Positions 44,407 through 53,217 of a stretch of 64,000 bases of DNA are shown here, piece by piece (within the stretch, counting starts at the first letter, position 1; each line of letters opens with the position of its first letter). Below the pieces are notes generated by a model that did not search any database, was not told the DNA's origin, and saw nothing but the letters and a program-made list of their open reading frames with translations. The DNA comes from Actinobacillus indolicus (GTDB lineage Bacteria > Pseudomonadota > Gammaproteobacteria > Enterobacterales > Pasteurellaceae): contig NZ_CP038145.1 in NCBI RefSeq assembly GCF_004519515.1, positions 2,187,646-2,251,645 on the forward strand, read 5' to 3'. A program made the position numbers and the translations under genes.

Positions 44407-46131
44407 ATGAAAGAGCGTAAGCATTATACTGAAAAGTTAGCTTGCAATCCAGCGACCTCGCACATCTCCAAATGGCATTATGTCGAATGGCATAAAGCTG
44501 AAACGTATGTGAAAGGAATGCAAATTCGGATTGCGAAGGCAACACAGGAAGGCAATTGGCGTAAGGTTAAAAACTTACAACGAATGCTGACCCACTCACA
44601 TTACGCCAAATTATTGGCTATAAAACGAGTGACGGAAAATCAAGGCAAAAGGACAAGTGGTGTGGATAAGGAGCTTTGGGATAGTCCTGAAGCAAAATGG
44701 CAAGCCACTCTATCTTTGACGGAAAAGAAGTATAAACCAAGTCCACTAAGACGAGTGTATATACCAAAACCGAATGGGAAGAAACGCCCATTAGGCATTC
44801 CGACAATGAAAGACAGAGCAATGCAAGCCTTATACTTATTCGCACTGCAACCAGTGGCAGAAACAACGGCAGATAAAGGCTCGTATGGGTTTAGGCTAAA
44901 TCGCTCAACGACTGACGCTATTACTCATATCCACCAAATATTCTCGCATAAAGGCAAGAAAACCAATCAACCTGTTGAATGGGTGCTTGATGCGGATATC
45001 GCAGGTTGTTTCGATCACATTAGTCACGACTGGCTGTTAAAGCATATTCCAATGAATAAACGGATATTGCGAAAATGGCTAAAATCAGGTGTAGTGGAAT
45101 TTGGACGGTTGAAACGGACAGAGGAAGGTACACCACAAGGTGGGATTATCTCGCCAACGCTTGCAAATATGGCATTAGACGGAATAGAAAAACTGCTAGA
45201 AACCCATTTTGGTGCGAAAGGTAGTCGAACTATCCGAGAGAACAAAACTTACTTAGTACGTTATGCGGACGACTTTATCATTTCAGGTAAAACGAAAGAA
45301 TTGCTTGAACAACAAGTTACTCCGCTTATCCAAGACTTTCTGAAAGAGCGAGGGCTATCCTTATCCACAGAAAAGACAAAGGTAATACATATTGAGGAAG
45401 GTTTTGATTTTCTAGGTTGGAATGTGAGACGTTTTCGAGGAAAAATACTAAACAGACCAAGTCAAAAGAATGTGAAAGCGTTTTATGACAAAGTCAAAAC
45501 AGTTATTTCCAATATGAAAATGGCAAAACAAGAAGACCTGATAATGGTACTTAATCCGATGTTACGAGGTTGGGCAAATTATCATCGAAGTCAAGTGGCA
45601 AGCAAGGCATTTGGACGGATGGACGCATTAGTTTGGAAAACGCTTTGGAAATGGTGTAAACGCCGTCATCACAATAAAGGGATTAAGTGGATAAAAGAGA
45701 AATACTTTTGTACCACAGCTACCCGAAATTGGGTATTTGGCACTGTATATACCAATGAAAAAGGAGAGACAAACCCAATAGATTTATTCTATTGTAGTGC
45801 AGTTAAGATCAAACGACACGTTAAAATTAAGTCTGAATATAATCCATTCTTGCCTGAATGGGAGTTATACGGAGAAACACTGAGCCAAGAACGTCTGTAT
45901 GAGGAACAATCGCACAGACGACAATGGCAGGCACTGTATAAAGACCAACGAGGCAAATGTGCATTATGTGGATTACCAATAACCAAAGAGACAGGCTGGC
46001 ACGATCATCATATTGTGTATAGAATGTTTGGAGGTAGTGATGCGTTAAGCAATCGCTGTTTGGTTCACCCGAATTGCCATATGAAAATTCACGCCTTGAA
46101 TTTGAATGTTGTGAAACCGACTATTTCATAG
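44407..46131 (+). CDS. ltrA: Group II intron reverse transcriptase/maturase with HNH endonuclease
   Basis: 574 residues from MKERKHYTEKL; an upstream TTG would add 22 poor residues. RT0-RT7 are all present: YKPSPLRRVYIPKPNGKKRP, GSYGFRLNRSTTDAI, VLDADIAGCFDHISH, GTPQGGIISPTLANMALD and the catalytic YADD (about 308 in the longer frame). The maturase X region follows (LRGWANYHRSQVASKAFGRM), then a zinc HNH domain CALCGLP...HDHHIVYRMFGG...CHMKIH. No frameshift, so splicing and retrohoming activity are plausible. The sequence type suggests the chloroplast-like (CL1) class. Confidence 0.95.
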   Translation: MKERKHYTEKLACNPATSHISKWHYVEWHKAETYVKGMQIRIAKATQEGNWRKVKNLQRMLTHSHYAKLLAIKRVTENQGKRTSGVDKELWDSPEAKWQATLSLTEKKYKPSPLRRVYIPKPNGKKRPLGIPTMKDRAMQALYLFALQPVAETTADKGSYGFRLNRSTTDAITHIHQIFSHKGKKTNQPVEWVLDADIAGCFDHISHDWLLKHIPMNKRILRKWLKSGVVEFGRLKRTEEGTPQGGIISPTLANMALDGIEKLLETHFGAKGSRTIRENKTYLVRYADDFIISGKTKELLEQQVTPLIQDFLKERGLSLSTEKTKVIHIEEGFDFLGWNVRRFRGKILNRPSQKNVKAFYDKVKTVISNMKMAKQEDLIMVLNPMLRGWANYHRSQVASKAFGRMDALVWKTLWKWCKRRHHNKGIKWIKEKYFCTTATRNWVFGTVYTNEKGETNPIDLFYCSAVKIKRHVKIKSEYNPFLPEWELYGETLSQERLYEEQSHRRQWQALYKDQRGKCALCGLPITKETGWHDHHIVYRMFGGSDALSNRCLVHPNCHMKIHALNLNVVKPTIS

Positions 46132-46146
46132 TTAATAGAAAGGCTT

Positions 46147-46180
46147 GAGCTGTATGCAGAGAAATTTGCTTGTACAGTTC
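46147..46180 (+). ncRNA. Group II intron domain V
   Basis: 34-nt hairpin starting GAGC (catalytic triad AGC at 46148-46150): eight lower pairs GAGCTGTA/TACAGTTC, a two-base bulge region, four upper pairs and a GAAA tetraloop. Begins 16 nt after the RT stop, as expected for an ORF in domain IV. Confidence 0.9.
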
Positions 46181-46240
46181 TTAGGGGGCGGAGGTGCAGT
46201 AATGTACTTTCGCTACCCAACTACGAAAGTATTTACCAGA

Positions 46241-46271
46241 AAGGCAGGAATTTTCCTGCCTTTTCTTTTTT
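46241..46271 (+). terminator. Original rplM-rpsI terminator, now beyond the intron
   Basis: Perfect stem AAGGCAGGAA/TTCCTGCCTT with a 2-nt loop, then TTTTCTTTTTT. It lies 20 nt after the intron 3' end. Confidence 0.85.
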
Positions 46272-46308
46272 GCTATAATTCGAGCCTTTCCAAATTTTAA
46301 GGATTTCT

Positions 46309-47082
46309 ATGTTAGCCATTATTTCCCCAGCCAAAACCCTTGATTTTGAAACTAAAATTGATGGGTTTGTATTTTCTCAGCCTGAACTAACCGCTTACAG
46401 CCAGCAATTAATTGATATTTGTAAACAATTTTTCCCTGCGGAAGTCGCATCGTTGATGTCGATTAGCGACAAACTGGCAAGTCTCAATGTTGCTCGCTTT
46501 GCCGAATGGACAATGGAACATAATGAGCAAAACGCCAAAGCGGCATTATTTGCTTTTAAAGGCGATGTTTATACAGGCTTAGAAGCAGAAACGCTAACCA
46601 ATGCCGAAATTGACTATGCTCAACGCCATTTGCGTATGCTATCGGGGCTATATGGCTTATTAAAACCCTTAGATTTAATGCAACCGTACCGTTTAGAAAT
46701 GGGAACAAAATTGGCTAACCCAAAAGGCAAAGATTTATATCACTTTTGGGGTAACATCATCACTCAGCATTTGCAGCAAGCCATTGATGCACAAGAAGAT
46801 AACATCTTAGTCAATCTTGCATCCGATGAATATTTTGGGGCAGTACAAGCGGAGAGATTAACCGCAAAAATTGTCAAACCCGTTTTCTTAGATGAAAAGA
46901 ATGGCAAATATAAAGTGATTAGCTTTTATGCGAAAAAAGCCCGTGGAATGATGGTGCGGTTTATGTTGCAGACCCAGCCAACCAGTGTCGAACAGCTTAA
47001 AGACTTTAATTATGGTGGTTATTGGTTTGATGAAACAACTTCAACAGATACAGAATTGGTGTTTAAACGTGAGGAACAATAG
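46309..47082 (+). CDS. yaaA: Peroxide stress protein YaaA (DUF328)
   Basis: 257 residues, as in E. coli YaaA, which lowers free iron and limits Fenton damage under peroxide stress. Motifs: MLAIISPAKTLDFET, the helical region FKGDVYTGLEAETL, RMLSGLYGLLKPLDLMQPYR and FYAKKARGMMVRFM. A TATAAT lies about 36 bp upstream, so it has its own promoter after the rpsI terminator. Confidence 0.95.
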   Translation: MLAIISPAKTLDFETKIDGFVFSQPELTAYSQQLIDICKQFFPAEVASLMSISDKLASLNVARFAEWTMEHNEQNAKAALFAFKGDVYTGLEAETLTNAEIDYAQRHLRMLSGLYGLLKPLDLMQPYRLEMGTKLANPKGKDLYHFWGNIITQHLQQAIDAQEDNILVNLASDEYFGAVQAERLTAKIVKPVFLDEKNGKYKVISFYAKKARGMMVRFMLQTQPTSVEQLKDFNYGGYWFDETTSTDTELVFKREEQ

Positions 47083-47083
47083 C

Positions 47084-47632
47084 GTGACAATGTTACGGAA
47101 ATCCTTTTTTTTACCGCTATTTTTAACGGGGTGCGTGGTAACACCACCGCAATTTTCGATACCTGAACAGGTTAATTTTCAAGGTAAAACCTACCAAAAA
47201 GTGACCCAAAATCAGCTTGATGAAATGCAACAATCGCTTTTTTTACCCAAAGAAAGTTCGAAAGATCCGAACAACTGGCAACAAGGCATATTGTTGTTCA
47301 CCGATAAAAACAGCCAGCAAAAAAGCCTTGCTGATAGGGTAGAGTTACGTCAGCAAACCTTCGCTAAACAGTCTGATACTAAAGCGAAAGTGGCGATTGT
47401 CGGTGACGAGCTGCAAAGCCAAGTGCTTTATCCACCAACAGAGCGTTTCAATGATTATCAGCTAGAAGTCACTCGTGGACGAAATTCTCAGTGCGGTTAC
47501 AGCCAAATGCAGTTCTCAGACAAGCGGTCAGTTCCTGCAAAAAATTTGCAAAATCCAACCGCTTATATCAAAGATCTTCAACAAATGGCATTGCAGTTTT
47601 CGCAATTAGCGTGGCAAATTGAGTGCAAATAA
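47084..47632 (+). CDS. Small putative lipoprotein
   Basis: 182 residues from a GTG that stands 8 nt after AGGA inside the end of yaaA; the ATG two codons later is the alternative. The N-terminus TMLRKSFFLPLFLTGC is a short lipoprotein signal with lipobox LTGC. The mature part is polar and Gln-rich, with NFQGKTYQKVTQNQLDEMQQ and a cysteine pair (QCGY and IECK at the end). No family recognised. Starts 2 nt after yaaA and overlaps fieF by one base, so it is probably in one transcript with both. Carries an uptake signal at 47520. Confidence 0.75.
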   Translation: MTMLRKSFFLPLFLTGCVVTPPQFSIPEQVNFQGKTYQKVTQNQLDEMQQSLFLPKESSKDPNNWQQGILLFTDKNSQQKSLADRVELRQQTFAKQSDTKAKVAIVGDELQSQVLYPPTERFNDYQLEVTRGRNSQCGYSQMQFSDKRSVPAKNLQNPTAYIKDLQQMALQFSQLAWQIECK

Positions 47633-48519
47633 TGGAACAACAATATACTAAGTATGTAAAACGGGCGGCAAACTTTGCAGTGATTGTTGCTGCCACCTTA
47701 ATTATTGCAAAAGCGTTCGCGTGGTGGCAGACAGGATCGATGGCGATCTTGGCGGCAATGACGGACTCGCTTGTGGATTTGTTCGCATCTTTGACAAATA
47801 TGCTCGTGTTACTTTTTGCTTTACAGCCAGCCGATGACGATCACACCTTCGGACACGGCAAAGCAGAATCTCTTGCTGCTCTTGCTCAAAGTGCTTTTAT
47901 CACAGGTTCGGCAGCATTCTTATTGTTACAAGGGATTCAACGTTTAACTGAACCGCAATTAGTGCAAAGCAGTGAATTAGGCGTTGCGATTAGCTTATTC
48001 TCGATTGTTCTTACTGCAGCGTTAGTTTGGTATCAGAAAAAAGTAGTAAAGCTCACCCAAAGCCCAGCGATTGAAGCCGATTCGTTACATTATCAGACGG
48101 ATCTCTATATGAATGCGGCAATTCTTGTGGCAATGATTTTGAATATCTACGGCGTAGTTTATGCCGATGCCGTATTTGCTATTGGCATTGCCCTTTATAT
48201 TCTGTTTAATGCCGCTAAAATGTGTTGGGAAGCGGTGCAATCTTTGTTGGATAAAGCGTTACCCCAAGAAGAAGTCGATCAGATTTGGGCGATTGCCTTG
48301 CAACACCCACGTATTATCGGTATACACGATGTCAAAACTCGCCGAGCAGGTGCGATTCGCTTTATTCAGCTACATTTAGAACTGGATGATCATCTGCCTT
48401 TGGTTGTGGCACATGATATTACCGACAGTCTTGAACAGAAAATATTGGCGGCTTTTCCCCATTCGGAAGTGATTATCCACCAAGAACCGACGACGATTGT
48501 CAAACAAGAAATAAGATAA
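47632..48519 (+). CDS. fieF: Cation diffusion facilitator FieF
   Basis: Zn/Fe-proton antiporter of the inner membrane. 295 residues from the TAATG overlap with the preceding gene. Six helices; the metal sites are seen as MTDSLVDLFASL in helix 2 and HTFGHGKAESLAAL, and LHYQTDLYMNAAI in helix 5, then a cytoplasmic ferredoxin-like domain (HDVKTRRAGAIRFIQLHLEL). Together with YaaA in one unit this fits iron handling under oxidative stress. Confidence 0.92.
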   Translation: MEQQYTKYVKRAANFAVIVAATLIIAKAFAWWQTGSMAILAAMTDSLVDLFASLTNMLVLLFALQPADDDHTFGHGKAESLAALAQSAFITGSAAFLLLQGIQRLTEPQLVQSSELGVAISLFSIVLTAALVWYQKKVVKLTQSPAIEADSLHYQTDLYMNAAILVAMILNIYGVVYADAVFAIGIALYILFNAAKMCWEAVQSLLDKALPQEEVDQIWAIALQHPRIIGIHDVKTRRAGAIRFIQLHLELDDHLPLVVAHDITDSLEQKILAAFPHSEVIIHQEPTTIVKQEIR

Positions 48520-48522
48520 TTT

Positions 48523-48586
48523 GTAGGGGCAAATTACATTTGCCCAGTAATAAAAGTTTATGGGGGCGAATGTGGTTCGCCCCTAC
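48523..48586. repeat. REP-like double hairpin, copy A
   Basis: Two facing hairpins: GGGGCAAAT-TAC-ATTTGCCC and GGGGCGAA-TGTGG-TTCGCCCC, enclosed by GTAGGGGC at the left and GCCCCTAC at the right, with 17 nt between. Layout is like the element at 60708-60776. Lies between fieF and the DUF2310 gene. Confidence 0.75.
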
Positions 48587-48603
48587 GTATATGAAGGATA
48601 TTT

Positions 48604-49359
48604 ATGTACCAAGTCTTAGCCCATTTCAGCTACCAACATTTCGAGCAAGACCCTGTGGCTTTGATTAATCAAGTTCTAAATCAATGGCTTTATAACGGAC
48701 AAGTTATCGGGCGAGAAATGGCGGTGACTTATCACCAAACGGCATTTCAAGTCCGTCTTTCTACCCCTGAACAAGATAGCTTGTTACCGACAAATAACAG
48801 CCCAGAAGTAGATGAAGCCTTAGCCCAAGCGGAAGAAGCCGGCGTGGTTTTTGAGTATTTTGAGCTGATTGGGCGGGATTATCAAGCAGAAGAAACCAGC
48901 GATAATGAGCAACCGAGTTTCCAAATACTTTACACTACACATTTAGACACTTGCTCGCCCATTTATGATGGCGAGAGCTTTCGTCCGATCCCGTTATATC
49001 GTTTAGATAATCAGTTATTAAGCGAACAAGTCTTAAAATGGCAACAAGATTGGCAGGCGTGCGACACGTTACAAATGAACGGTTCAACTCTTGAACAGCA
49101 AGCTTTACAACAAATTTGTGATGTCGAAAGTCACCTAGCTCAACAGGGCAGGGCATTAGCCCAACAGCTTGAACAGCACACAGGCACACCAACCTATTAT
49201 TATCTCTACCGCCTAGGCCAAGACCACGAAATTGAGCATAGTCGCCGTTGCCCAAGTTGTAACGGACAATGGAAATTAGCCCAACCGCTGCACGACATTT
49301 TCCATTTCAAATGTGATCAATGCCGTTTGATTTCTAATTTAAGTTGGGAAGTGATGTAA
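48604..49359 (+). CDS. Zn-ribbon-containing protein (DUF2310)
   Basis: 251 residues. The C-terminus has two zinc-finger pairs, RRCPSCNGQW and FKCDQCRLISNLSW, in the form seen in the DUF2310/COG4068 family described as possible nucleic-acid binding. The N-terminal part (MYQVLAHFSYQHFEQDPVAL, YTTHLDTCSPIYDGESFRPI) is also family-like. Cytoplasmic; function unknown. Followed by an inverted uptake-signal hairpin. Confidence 0.82.
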   Translation: MYQVLAHFSYQHFEQDPVALINQVLNQWLYNGQVIGREMAVTYHQTAFQVRLSTPEQDSLLPTNNSPEVDEALAQAEEAGVVFEYFELIGRDYQAEETSDNEQPSFQILYTTHLDTCSPIYDGESFRPIPLYRLDNQLLSEQVLKWQQDWQACDTLQMNGSTLEQQALQQICDVESHLAQQGRALAQQLEQHTGTPTYYYLYRLGQDHEIEHSRRCPSCNGQWKLAQPLHDIFHFKCDQCRLISNLSWEVM

Positions 49360-49425
49360 CAAGCGGTGAGATTTGGATGATTTTTTGCAAAATGAGATTC
49401 AAATCTTACCGCTTAATTATTTTTG
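49359..49425 (+). terminator. Inverted uptake-signal terminator
   Basis: AAGCGGTGAGATTTG and CAAATCTTACCGCTT pair with one mismatch over 15 bp around a 25-nt loop, then AATTATTTTTG. The left arm includes the full ACAAGCGGT and overlaps the DUF2310 stop region. Confidence 0.65.
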
Positions 49426-49506
49426 TGACACTCGTCGAAGAATTGCTATTTTTTCCTTTCAGCCTTATACAAATTGCATAAAATTCACTGAACAAGAGGA
49501 GAAAAT

Positions 49507-50076
49507 ATGCGAAATGTACAACTTTATACCGATGGATCTTGTAATAGTAATGTGAATGGAAAAGGCGAGGGTGGAATTGCCTATATACTCTATTTTACGG
49601 ATAACAAACAAACTCAAACTGCAAGCAAAGGTTACTATTTTTCTAGCAGTAATCGTATGGAATTATTGGCAGTCATTGAAGCATTGGCGAGTTTAGGTAA
49701 CAAAAAACACCATATTCAACTCACCACTGATAGCCAATTTGTTGAGTTAGGTATTCAAAAACTACAAAATCAAGAAATGCCGAAATCGGAACAAGATTTA
49801 TGGCAACAGCTAAAACCTTTTTTACAGCGCCATCAGATTCATTGCGTAAGAAAATCAACTCACCCTAAATTAGATGAATGTCATAGATTGGCAAATCAAG
49901 CGAGAAAACAGCCACTACATTATGATATTGCTTTGAATCAAGCGGTGAATTTATCTCAATATGTCGAAAAATTAGAAAAACAAAAAAGACATTTAACAGC
50001 ACAATTAGCCGAAGTTGAGGCAAGTATTACGATTTTGAGAGCCAGTTTAGATATTTTATGTAGAGATAATAAATAA
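49507..50076 (+). CDS. RNase H-like protein with C-terminal coiled coil
   Basis: 189 residues. Residues 1-140 are an RNase HI fold with the catalytic acids in YTDGSC (Asp), NRMELLAVIEAL (Glu) and TTDSQFVELG (Asp), plus LDECHRLANQA as the fourth site. It differs from the standard enzyme by lacking the usual basic handle and by the extra tail (about 150-189, YVEKLEKQKRHLTAQLAEVE) that is a strong coiled coil. Possibly a second, specialised RNase H beside rnhA; single gene with its own terminator. Confidence 0.8.
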   Translation: MRNVQLYTDGSCNSNVNGKGEGGIAYILYFTDNKQTQTASKGYYFSSSNRMELLAVIEALASLGNKKHHIQLTTDSQFVELGIQKLQNQEMPKSEQDLWQQLKPFLQRHQIHCVRKSTHPKLDECHRLANQARKQPLHYDIALNQAVNLSQYVEKLEKQKRHLTAQLAEVEASITILRASLDILCRDNK

Positions 50077-50097
50077 GGCGAGATATTCTCTCGCCTT
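50075..50097. terminator. Terminator between RNase H-like gene and asnS
   Basis: Stem AAGGCGAGA/TCTCGCCTT with a short loop, overlapping the last base of the upstream stop; convergent genes on both sides. Confidence 0.75.
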
Positions 50098-50110
50098 ACC
50101 CTATCTTTTT

Positions 50111-51514
50111 CTAGAAATTCGCATTACGCGGTGCGCGTGGGAATGGGATTACTTCACGAATATTTTGTAAACCAGTTACATATACGATTAAACGCTCAAA
50201 GCCTAAGCCAAAGCCTGAGTGTGGCACTGTACCATAACGACGTAAATCACGATACCACCAGTAATCTTCTGGGTTTAAGCCCATTTCTACCATGCGTTTA
50301 TCTAACACCTCTAAACGTTCTTCACGTTGTGAACCACCGATGATCTCACCGATTCCCGGTGCTAATACGTCCATTGCTGCCACGGTCTTACCGTCATCAT
50401 TTAAACGCATATAGAAGGCTTTAATGTCTTTCGGATAGTTTTTCACAACTACCGGTGATTTAAAGTATTCTTCTGCAAGATAGCGTTCATGTTCAGAAGA
50501 AAGATCAATACCCCAAGAAACTGGGAATTCAAAATCTTTACCTGATTTGAGTAACACTTCAATTGCATCGGTATAGTCAATTTGAGCGAAGTCCGAATTG
50601 ATAAAGTTCTCTAAACGGCTGATTACCGTGTTATCAACGTGTTTTTCAAAGAATTTTAAGTCATCTTTACGTTCTTCAAGTACCGCACGGAACACATATT
50701 TCAACATGTCTTCAGCCAGTTTTGCGTTATCTGCTAAGGTAGCAAACGCAAATTCAGGCTCAACCATCCAGAATTCTGCTAAGTGACGGGTAGTGTTTGA
50801 GTTTTCTGCACGGAATGTTGGACCAAACGTATAGACTTTGCTTAATGCACAAGCATAGGTCTCGCCGTTTAATTGACCAGATACAGTTAAGAAAGACTCT
50901 TTACCAAAGAAATCTTGGCTGAAATCGACTTTGCCATCTTCACCACGTGGTAAATTTTCTAAATCTAAGGTAGAAACACGGAACATTTCACCCGCACCTT
51001 CAGTATCTGAAGCGGTGATTAACGGCGTTGCAACCCAATAGAAACCTTGCTCGTGGAAGAAACGGTGAATGGCTTGTGCTAAACAGTGACGCACACGCGC
51101 TACTGCACCGATTAAGTTAGTACGAGGGCGTAAGTGAGCAACCTCACGTAAGTATTCGATAGAGTGGCGCTTTGCTGCCATCGGATAAGTATCAGGATCT
51201 TCAACCCAACCCACGACTTCAACAGATTTTGCTTGTAATTCAACCGCTTGCCCTTCTGCCGGAGATTCAACGATAACACCCGTTACAATCACAGAACAGC
51301 CTGCTGTTAAACGTAATACTTCATCTTGATAATTGCTTAAATCGTTATTGATAATAGCTTGAATAGGATCGAAACAAGAACCGTCATACACGGCTAAAAA
51401 TGATAAACCCGCTTTTGAGTCGCGACGAGTGCGTACCCAACCACGTACAGCAACTTCTTCCCCTACGGCAACTTTGCCAGAAAGAATCTCTGAAATTGTT
51501 GGAAATTTGGACAT
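50111..51514 (-). CDS. asnS: Asparagine--tRNA ligase
   Basis: Class IIb synthetase. 467 residues: N-terminal OB-fold (GEEVAVRGWVRTRRDSKAG), catalytic core with motif 2 FGPTFRAENSNTTRHLAEFW and motif 3 GFGLGFERLIVYVTGLQNIR, ending PFPRAPRNANF. Single gene with a normal leader. Confidence 0.98.
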   Translation of the reverse strand: MSKFPTISEILSGKVAVGEEVAVRGWVRTRRDSKAGLSFLAVYDGSCFDPIQAIINNDLSNYQDEVLRLTAGCSVIVTGVIVESPAEGQAVELQAKSVEVVGWVEDPDTYPMAAKRHSIEYLREVAHLRPRTNLIGAVARVRHCLAQAIHRFFHEQGFYWVATPLITASDTEGAGEMFRVSTLDLENLPRGEDGKVDFSQDFFGKESFLTVSGQLNGETYACALSKVYTFGPTFRAENSNTTRHLAEFWMVEPEFAFATLADNAKLAEDMLKYVFRAVLEERKDDLKFFEKHVDNTVISRLENFINSDFAQIDYTDAIEVLLKSGKDFEFPVSWGIDLSSEHERYLAEEYFKSPVVVKNYPKDIKAFYMRLNDDGKTVAAMDVLAPGIGEIIGGSQREERLEVLDKRMVEMGLNPEDYWWYRDLRRYGTVPHSGFGLGFERLIVYVTGLQNIREVIPFPRAPRNANF

Positions 51515-51720
51515 ATTTACCTCAAATGAATTGAAATCTATAAAATTTTCAGAAAAAAACGCTCGCTATTCTACTCGAAAAGTCGTTCAAATATAAGGAA
51601 ATTTTAAGCTAATAAGGCATTATCGCTAGAATATACGCAAATTCTTATAATCTATTCCACTTTTTTGACAAAAAAATGCTAGAATTCAAGCGTTTTAGAC
51701 TATTTTCCAAGGATTTCACC

Positions 51721-53217
51721 ATGTTTTCGGATAACCCTCAACCTCGAGAATTTGCCGCAATCGATCTCGGCTCAAATAGCTTCCATATGATTGTTGTTCG
51801 CATCGTCAATGGTTCTATTCAAATTTTATCTCGAATTAAACGTCGTGTGCGTTTAGCAGAGGGGTTAGATGAACATCGTCAATTAAACCAACAAGCGATA
51901 GATCGGGGTGTGGCTTGTTTAGCACTATTTGCAAAACGTTTAGAAGGTTTTGATCCTGAAAATGTGAAAGTCGTTGGAACTTACACCTTACGTCGAGCGC
52001 TCAATAATCAAGATTTTTTAGCGCAAGCAAAACAGGTTTTTCCTTTCCCGATTGAAATTATTACAGGGCAAGAAGAAGCTCGCCTTATCTATTCAGGTGT
52101 TAGTCATACACAACCAGAGAAAGGGCGTAAATTGGTTGTCGATATAGGTGGTGGTTCAACAGAAATGACGATTGGTGATGATTTCACACCCATTCGGGCA
52201 GAAAGTCGCCACATGGGATGCGTAAGTTTTGCGAAGCGTTTTTTCCCTGAAGGTAAATTAAATGCAGAACGGTTTGACCAAGCGTATCAAACCGCCATGG
52301 AAAAAATTGATGATCTAGCATGGGAGTATCGTGACTTAGGTTGGCAACATGTTTTAGGCTCATCAGGCACGATTAAAACCGTCAGCAAAGTCCTAAGAGC
52401 CAATGGTTATCGAGATGGGTTAATTACAGAAAGCCGATTGCAAATGTTAATTGAACGCTGTTTAGCCTTTGAATCCTTAAATCAAATTCAATTAAAAGGG
52501 CTTCTTGAAGAACGTGCTGATGTGCTCGTGCCTGGTTTGGCAATTTTGTTGGCGTTATTTCATACCTTCCATATTCAAGCGATGCGATATTCAGACGGTG
52601 CTTTGCGTGAAGGTATCTTATATGGTTCTGAATTACGCTTTCAAGTTGGAGATATTCGCCAACGTACTGCAGAAGCCTTAGTAGAGCAGTTTAATATCGA
52701 TCAATCACAAGCAGAACGGGTTAAAGAAACGGCTTTGCGTCTATTTGATCAAGTGACATCTTGGAAAAATAAAAAACAAATTGCCGAATTACGTGCCATT
52801 TTACAATGGGCAAGTCTGTTGCATGAAGTGGGGATTAGCATTAATCATAATGGTGTACACCGTCATTCTGCTTATATTATTGCTAACCGAGATCTACCGG
52901 GCTTTGATAGTGAACAACAACAGTTATTAGCAACATTAATCCGGTTTCATCTAAAGGGTTTTAAACGTTACGATATTAAAAGTTTTAACCGTTTCCAATA
53001 TAGAGATATTCTAACTTTATTAAGGTTATTACGTTTAGCTGTATTACTAAATCGCTCTCGCCAAGCGACTTCAATTCCTAAACAACTTGAGTTATCTATA
53101 GATAATCAAACTTGGATACTGTTGTTTGAACAAGATTTTTTAGTGAAAAACCCACTGATTCAAGTAGATTTAGAAGAAGAGCAAAAACTGTTAGCAACAT
53201 TAAATTTGGGGCTGTAG
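51721..53217 (+). CDS. gppA: Ppx/GppA phosphatase (exopolyphosphatase or pppGpp phosphatase)
   Basis: 498 residues from the ATG with AAGGA seven nt upstream; an ATG 15 codons earlier is less likely. ASKHA-fold motifs FAAIDLGSNSFHMIVVRI, VVDIGGGSTEMTIG and GSSGTIKTVSKVL, then an HD-like helical half (LLHEVGISINHNGVHRHSAY). It could hydrolyse polyphosphate or pppGpp; sequence does not decide. The last two codons and the stop come from the inverted repeat of the downstream IS: the protein now ends LATLNLGL, whereas the sequence beyond the IS restores LGMHFS and a stop. Confidence 0.9.
   Translation: MFSDNPQPREFAAIDLGSNSFHMIVVRIVNGSIQILSRIKRRVRLAEGLDEHRQLNQQAIDRGVACLALFAKRLEGFDPENVKVVGTYTLRRALNNQDFLAQAKQVFPFPIEIITGQEEARLIYSGVSHTQPEKGRKLVVDIGGGSTEMTIGDDFTPIRAESRHMGCVSFAKRFFPEGKLNAERFDQAYQTAMEKIDDLAWEYRDLGWQHVLGSSGTIKTVSKVLRANGYRDGLITESRLQMLIERCLAFESLNQIQLKGLLEERADVLVPGLAILLALFHTFHIQAMRYSDGALREGILYGSELRFQVGDIRQRTAEALVEQFNIDQSQAERVKETALRLFDQVTSWKNKKQIAELRAILQWASLLHEVGISINHNGVHRHSAYIIANRDLPGFDSEQQQLLATLIRFHLKGFKRYDIKSFNRFQYRDILTLLRLLRLAVLLNRSRQATSIPKQLELSIDNQTWILLFEQDFLVKNPLIQVDLEEEQKLLATLNLGL

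Larger units (their letters stand above)
42661..46221 (+). mobile_element. Group II intron (chloroplast-like class) behind rpsI
   Basis: The 5' end GTGCGAC fits the GUGYG consensus and abuts the rpsI stop. The 3' end ...CGCTACCCAAC follows domain VI with a bulged A seven nt from the end. Domain V is a canonical 34-mer (46147-46180). The internal ORF is a reverse transcriptase/maturase with HNH. TTAACGT at 43782-43788 is the exact complement of the last seven exon bases ACGTTAA, a plausible EBS1-IBS1 pairing supporting the 5' boundary. The 1.7 kb before the ORF is unusually long; an alternative 5' end is GTGCGG at 43575. The host terminator sits just past the 3' end. Confidence 0.85.

Noticed and set aside
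42661..46221. Twintron (one intron inside another)
   Set aside because: A nested arrangement would need a second domain V and VI after 46221; none is seen, and no second domain V appears in 42661-44340.
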